Assembly: GCF_000771745.2 (NCBI RefSeq)
Contig: NZ_JPSL02000040.1
Location: forward strand, 372,001 to 436,000
Direction of reading: 5' to 3'
Source of the DNA: Thermus filiformis
Lineage (GTDB): Bacteria > Deinococcota > Deinococci > Deinococcales > Thermaceae
DNA length: 64,000 nt
The notes beneath the pieces are model-generated. The model was not told where the DNA came from. It worked only from the letters and a program-made list of their open reading frames with translations, and searched no databases. The translations under genes were made by a program, and so were the position numbers. Below, piece by piece: positions 62,979-64,000 of this stretch (the first letter of the stretch is position 1; the number at the start of each line of letters is the position of its first letter).

Positions 62979-63843
62979 GGCCCAGCCGCTGGAGGACCAT
63001 CCGGGTGGCGGGGCTCTTGTTCAGGGTGTAGAAGTGGATCCCGGCCACCCCCGCCCGCAGAAGCTCCTCCGCCTGCTTGGTGGCGTGCTCCACCCCGATC
63101 TCTAAGACCGCCTGGGGATCGTCCTGGTGCCGCTCCAGCCGGGAGAGGAGGGGGCCGGGGATGCTGGCCCCGCAGACCTCGGTGAAGCGGCGGAGCTGCG
63201 CGTAGCTGGTGACGGGCATGAGGCCAGGGAGGATGGGGATCTCTATGCCCGCCCTCCTCGCCCGCTCCAGGAAGCCGAAGTAGTGGGCGTTGTTGAAGAA
63301 GAGCTGGGTGATGGCGAAGTCCAGCCCCGCCTCCACCTTGGCCTTGAAGTGGCGGAGGTCGGCCTCGAGGCTCTCGCTTTCCGGGTGCCCCTCGGGGTAG
63401 GCCGCCCCCCCCAGGCTGAAGGCGTCCTGGAAGCGCTCTCGGATGAAGGCCACGAACTCGCTGGCGTAGCGGAACCCCTCCGGGTGGGGGACGAAGCGGG
63501 AAGAGCCCTTGGGAGGGTCGCCCCGGAGGGCCAGGACGTTCTCTATCCCCCGCTCCTTTAGGCTCTGCAGGAGGGCCTCGAGCTCCTGCCGGCTGCTCCC
63601 CACCACCGTGAGGTGGGCCAGGGGGGTGAGGCCCATCTGGCGGATCCGCTCCGCCCACTCCAGGGTCTTCTCCCGGGTGCTCCCCCCGGCCCCGTAGGTG
63701 ATGGAGACGAAGGCGGGGCGGAAGGGCCTGAGCTCGGCGATGGTCCGGAAGAGCGCCTCCTCCCCTTCTGGGGTCTTGGGGGGGAAGAACTCAAAGGAAA
63801 ACAGGGGACCCTGGGCCCTTCGGAGGAGGTCCCGTATTTTCAT
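62902..63843 (-). CDS. metF: 5,10-methylenetetrahydrofolate reductase
   Basis: A 313-residue flavoprotein TIM barrel supplying methyl-THF for methionine synthesis. Motifs: LFSFEFFPPKTPEGEEALF with the catalytic Glu, FVSITYGAGGSTREKT, NVLALRGDPP and FAITQLFFNNAHYF. ATG 63843 lies 7 bp from a -10; the in-frame extension upstream is spurious. The last 25 residues (TPPPSSPIPPGPPPAPGGPG) are a Pro/Gly-rich tail without family counterpart, encoded within the overlap with the convergent RNase gene. Confidence 0.94.
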   Translation of the reverse strand: MKIRDLLRRAQGPLFSFEFFPPKTPEGEEALFRTIAELRPFRPAFVSITYGAGGSTREKTLEWAERIRQMGLTPLAHLTVVGSSRQELEALLQSLKERGIENVLALRGDPPKGSSRFVPHPEGFRYASEFVAFIRERFQDAFSLGGAAYPEGHPESESLEADLRHFKAKVEAGLDFAITQLFFNNAHYFGFLERARRAGIEIPILPGLMPVTSYAQLRRFTEVCGASIPGPLLSRLERHQDDPQAVLEIGVEHATKQAEELLRAGVAGIHFYTLNKSPATRMVLQRLGLTPPPSSPIPPGPPPAPGGPGAGPA

Positions 63844-63850
63844 GCCCAGA

Positions 63851-63879
63851 AGTGTAGACCCGACCCACCCCCCTGTCAA
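63851..63879 (-). promoter_or_regulatory. metF promoter (-35 TTGACA, -10 TACACT, 17-bp spacer)
   Basis: Consensus TTGACA (63879-63874) and TACACT (63856-63851) with a 17-bp spacer; the -10 ends 7 nt before the metF ATG. It is a complete sigma-A promoter positioned for a leaderless mRNA. Confidence 0.8.
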
Positions 63880-63885
63880 CCGGCC

Positions 63886-63891
63886 TATACT
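63886..63891 (+). promoter_or_regulatory. -10 element TATACT of a leaderless promoter (hydrolase gene)
   Basis: TATACT then 6 nt then ATG 63898; divergent from and adjacent to the metF promoter. Confidence 0.65.
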
Positions 63892-63897
63892 GGAAGT

Positions 63898-64000
63898 ATG
63901 GTGGAACTGCCCGAGATCCCCAAGGAGAGCCAGGTGGAGCTCCCCGCCCGGGAGACCGCCCTCATCGTGGTGGACATGCAGAACGACTTCGCCCACCCCG
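63898..64000 (+). CDS. Isochorismatase/nicotinamidase-fold cysteine hydrolase, N-terminal part
   Basis: Only 34 codons are inside the window. ETALIVVDMQNDFAHP is the classical first strand of the isochorismatase-like hydrolase fold, with the catalytic Asp in VDMQNDF. Nicotinamidase is one candidate; substrate cannot be told from this fragment. The start is fixed by the leaderless -10 at 63886-63891. Confidence 0.8.
   Translation, partial: MVELPEIPKESQVELPARETALIVVDMQNDFAHP

Overview
The window is Thermus chromosome, or that of a very close relative. It is uniformly very GC-rich (roughly 68-70% by eye) with strong G/C third-position preference. Gene order matches Thermus: leuCDB, the S10/spc/alpha ribosomal cluster, a Thermus-type adenylate kinase and L16, and a beta-CASP RNase beside the thr-tyr-gly-thr-tuf cluster. 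Genes are packed tightly. Many start and stop codons overlap, and many genes have a -10 hexamer 6-7 nt before the start codon, which indicates leaderless mRNAs.

Layout. 1-2402: end of a polyamine ABC transporter operon (potB end, potC, potD) and a small cytochrome c. 2386-9372 (minus): branched-chain amino-acid block leuC-leuD-leuB, two Uma2 nuclease-like genes, an SDR and ilvD, with a putative leucine leader peptide/attenuator and the decayed 3' end of an IS200/IS605 TnpB upstream. 9373-12811: tRNA-Leu, trpS, scpA, a thiolase and a DUF503 gene. 12812-19987: three tandem-repeat arrays, BamA, purine nucleoside phosphorylase, YggS, DivIVA, a DUF218 protein, HflX and acylphosphatase. 20046-28034: one giant TamB-like gene. 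28151-37662: tdh, a PQQ-type sugar dehydrogenase, mtnA, comF, a DUF4258-like gene, ribF, a Nudix hydrolase, a pentaheme cytochrome c, an unknown membrane protein, an aminotransferase and ywlG. 37663-40553: accessory patch with a structured intergenic stretch, a truncated gene start, two adjacent insertion sequences and a truncated lipoprotein gene. 40558-45207: rex-SPOR-TPR operon, HNH nuclease, EamA transporter and a LapA-like membrane protein.

45267-61614 (minus) is one continuous translation supercluster: tRNA-Thr/Tyr/Gly/Thr, tuf, then S10 through L17, including secY, adk, map, infA and rpoA. A textbook -35/-10 precedes the first tRNA. The window ends with the beta-CASP RNase, metF and the start of an isochorismatase-fold hydrolase.

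Three things stand out. (1) A family of about 100-bp hairpin-bearing intergenic elements has one end (TACCACCCC) that repeatedly sits directly after stop codons. One copy splits what looks like an ancestral potB-potC ATGA overlap and has a 3-bp duplication. (2) The tuf gene joins the upstream flank of one tuf locus (tRNAs and beta-CASP RNase) to the downstream flank of the other (rpsJ), as recalled from T. thermophilus; this suggests recombination between the two tuf copies. (3) Three different heptad/octad arrays lie end to end after bamA. No CRISPR array, prophage or complete defence system is visible.
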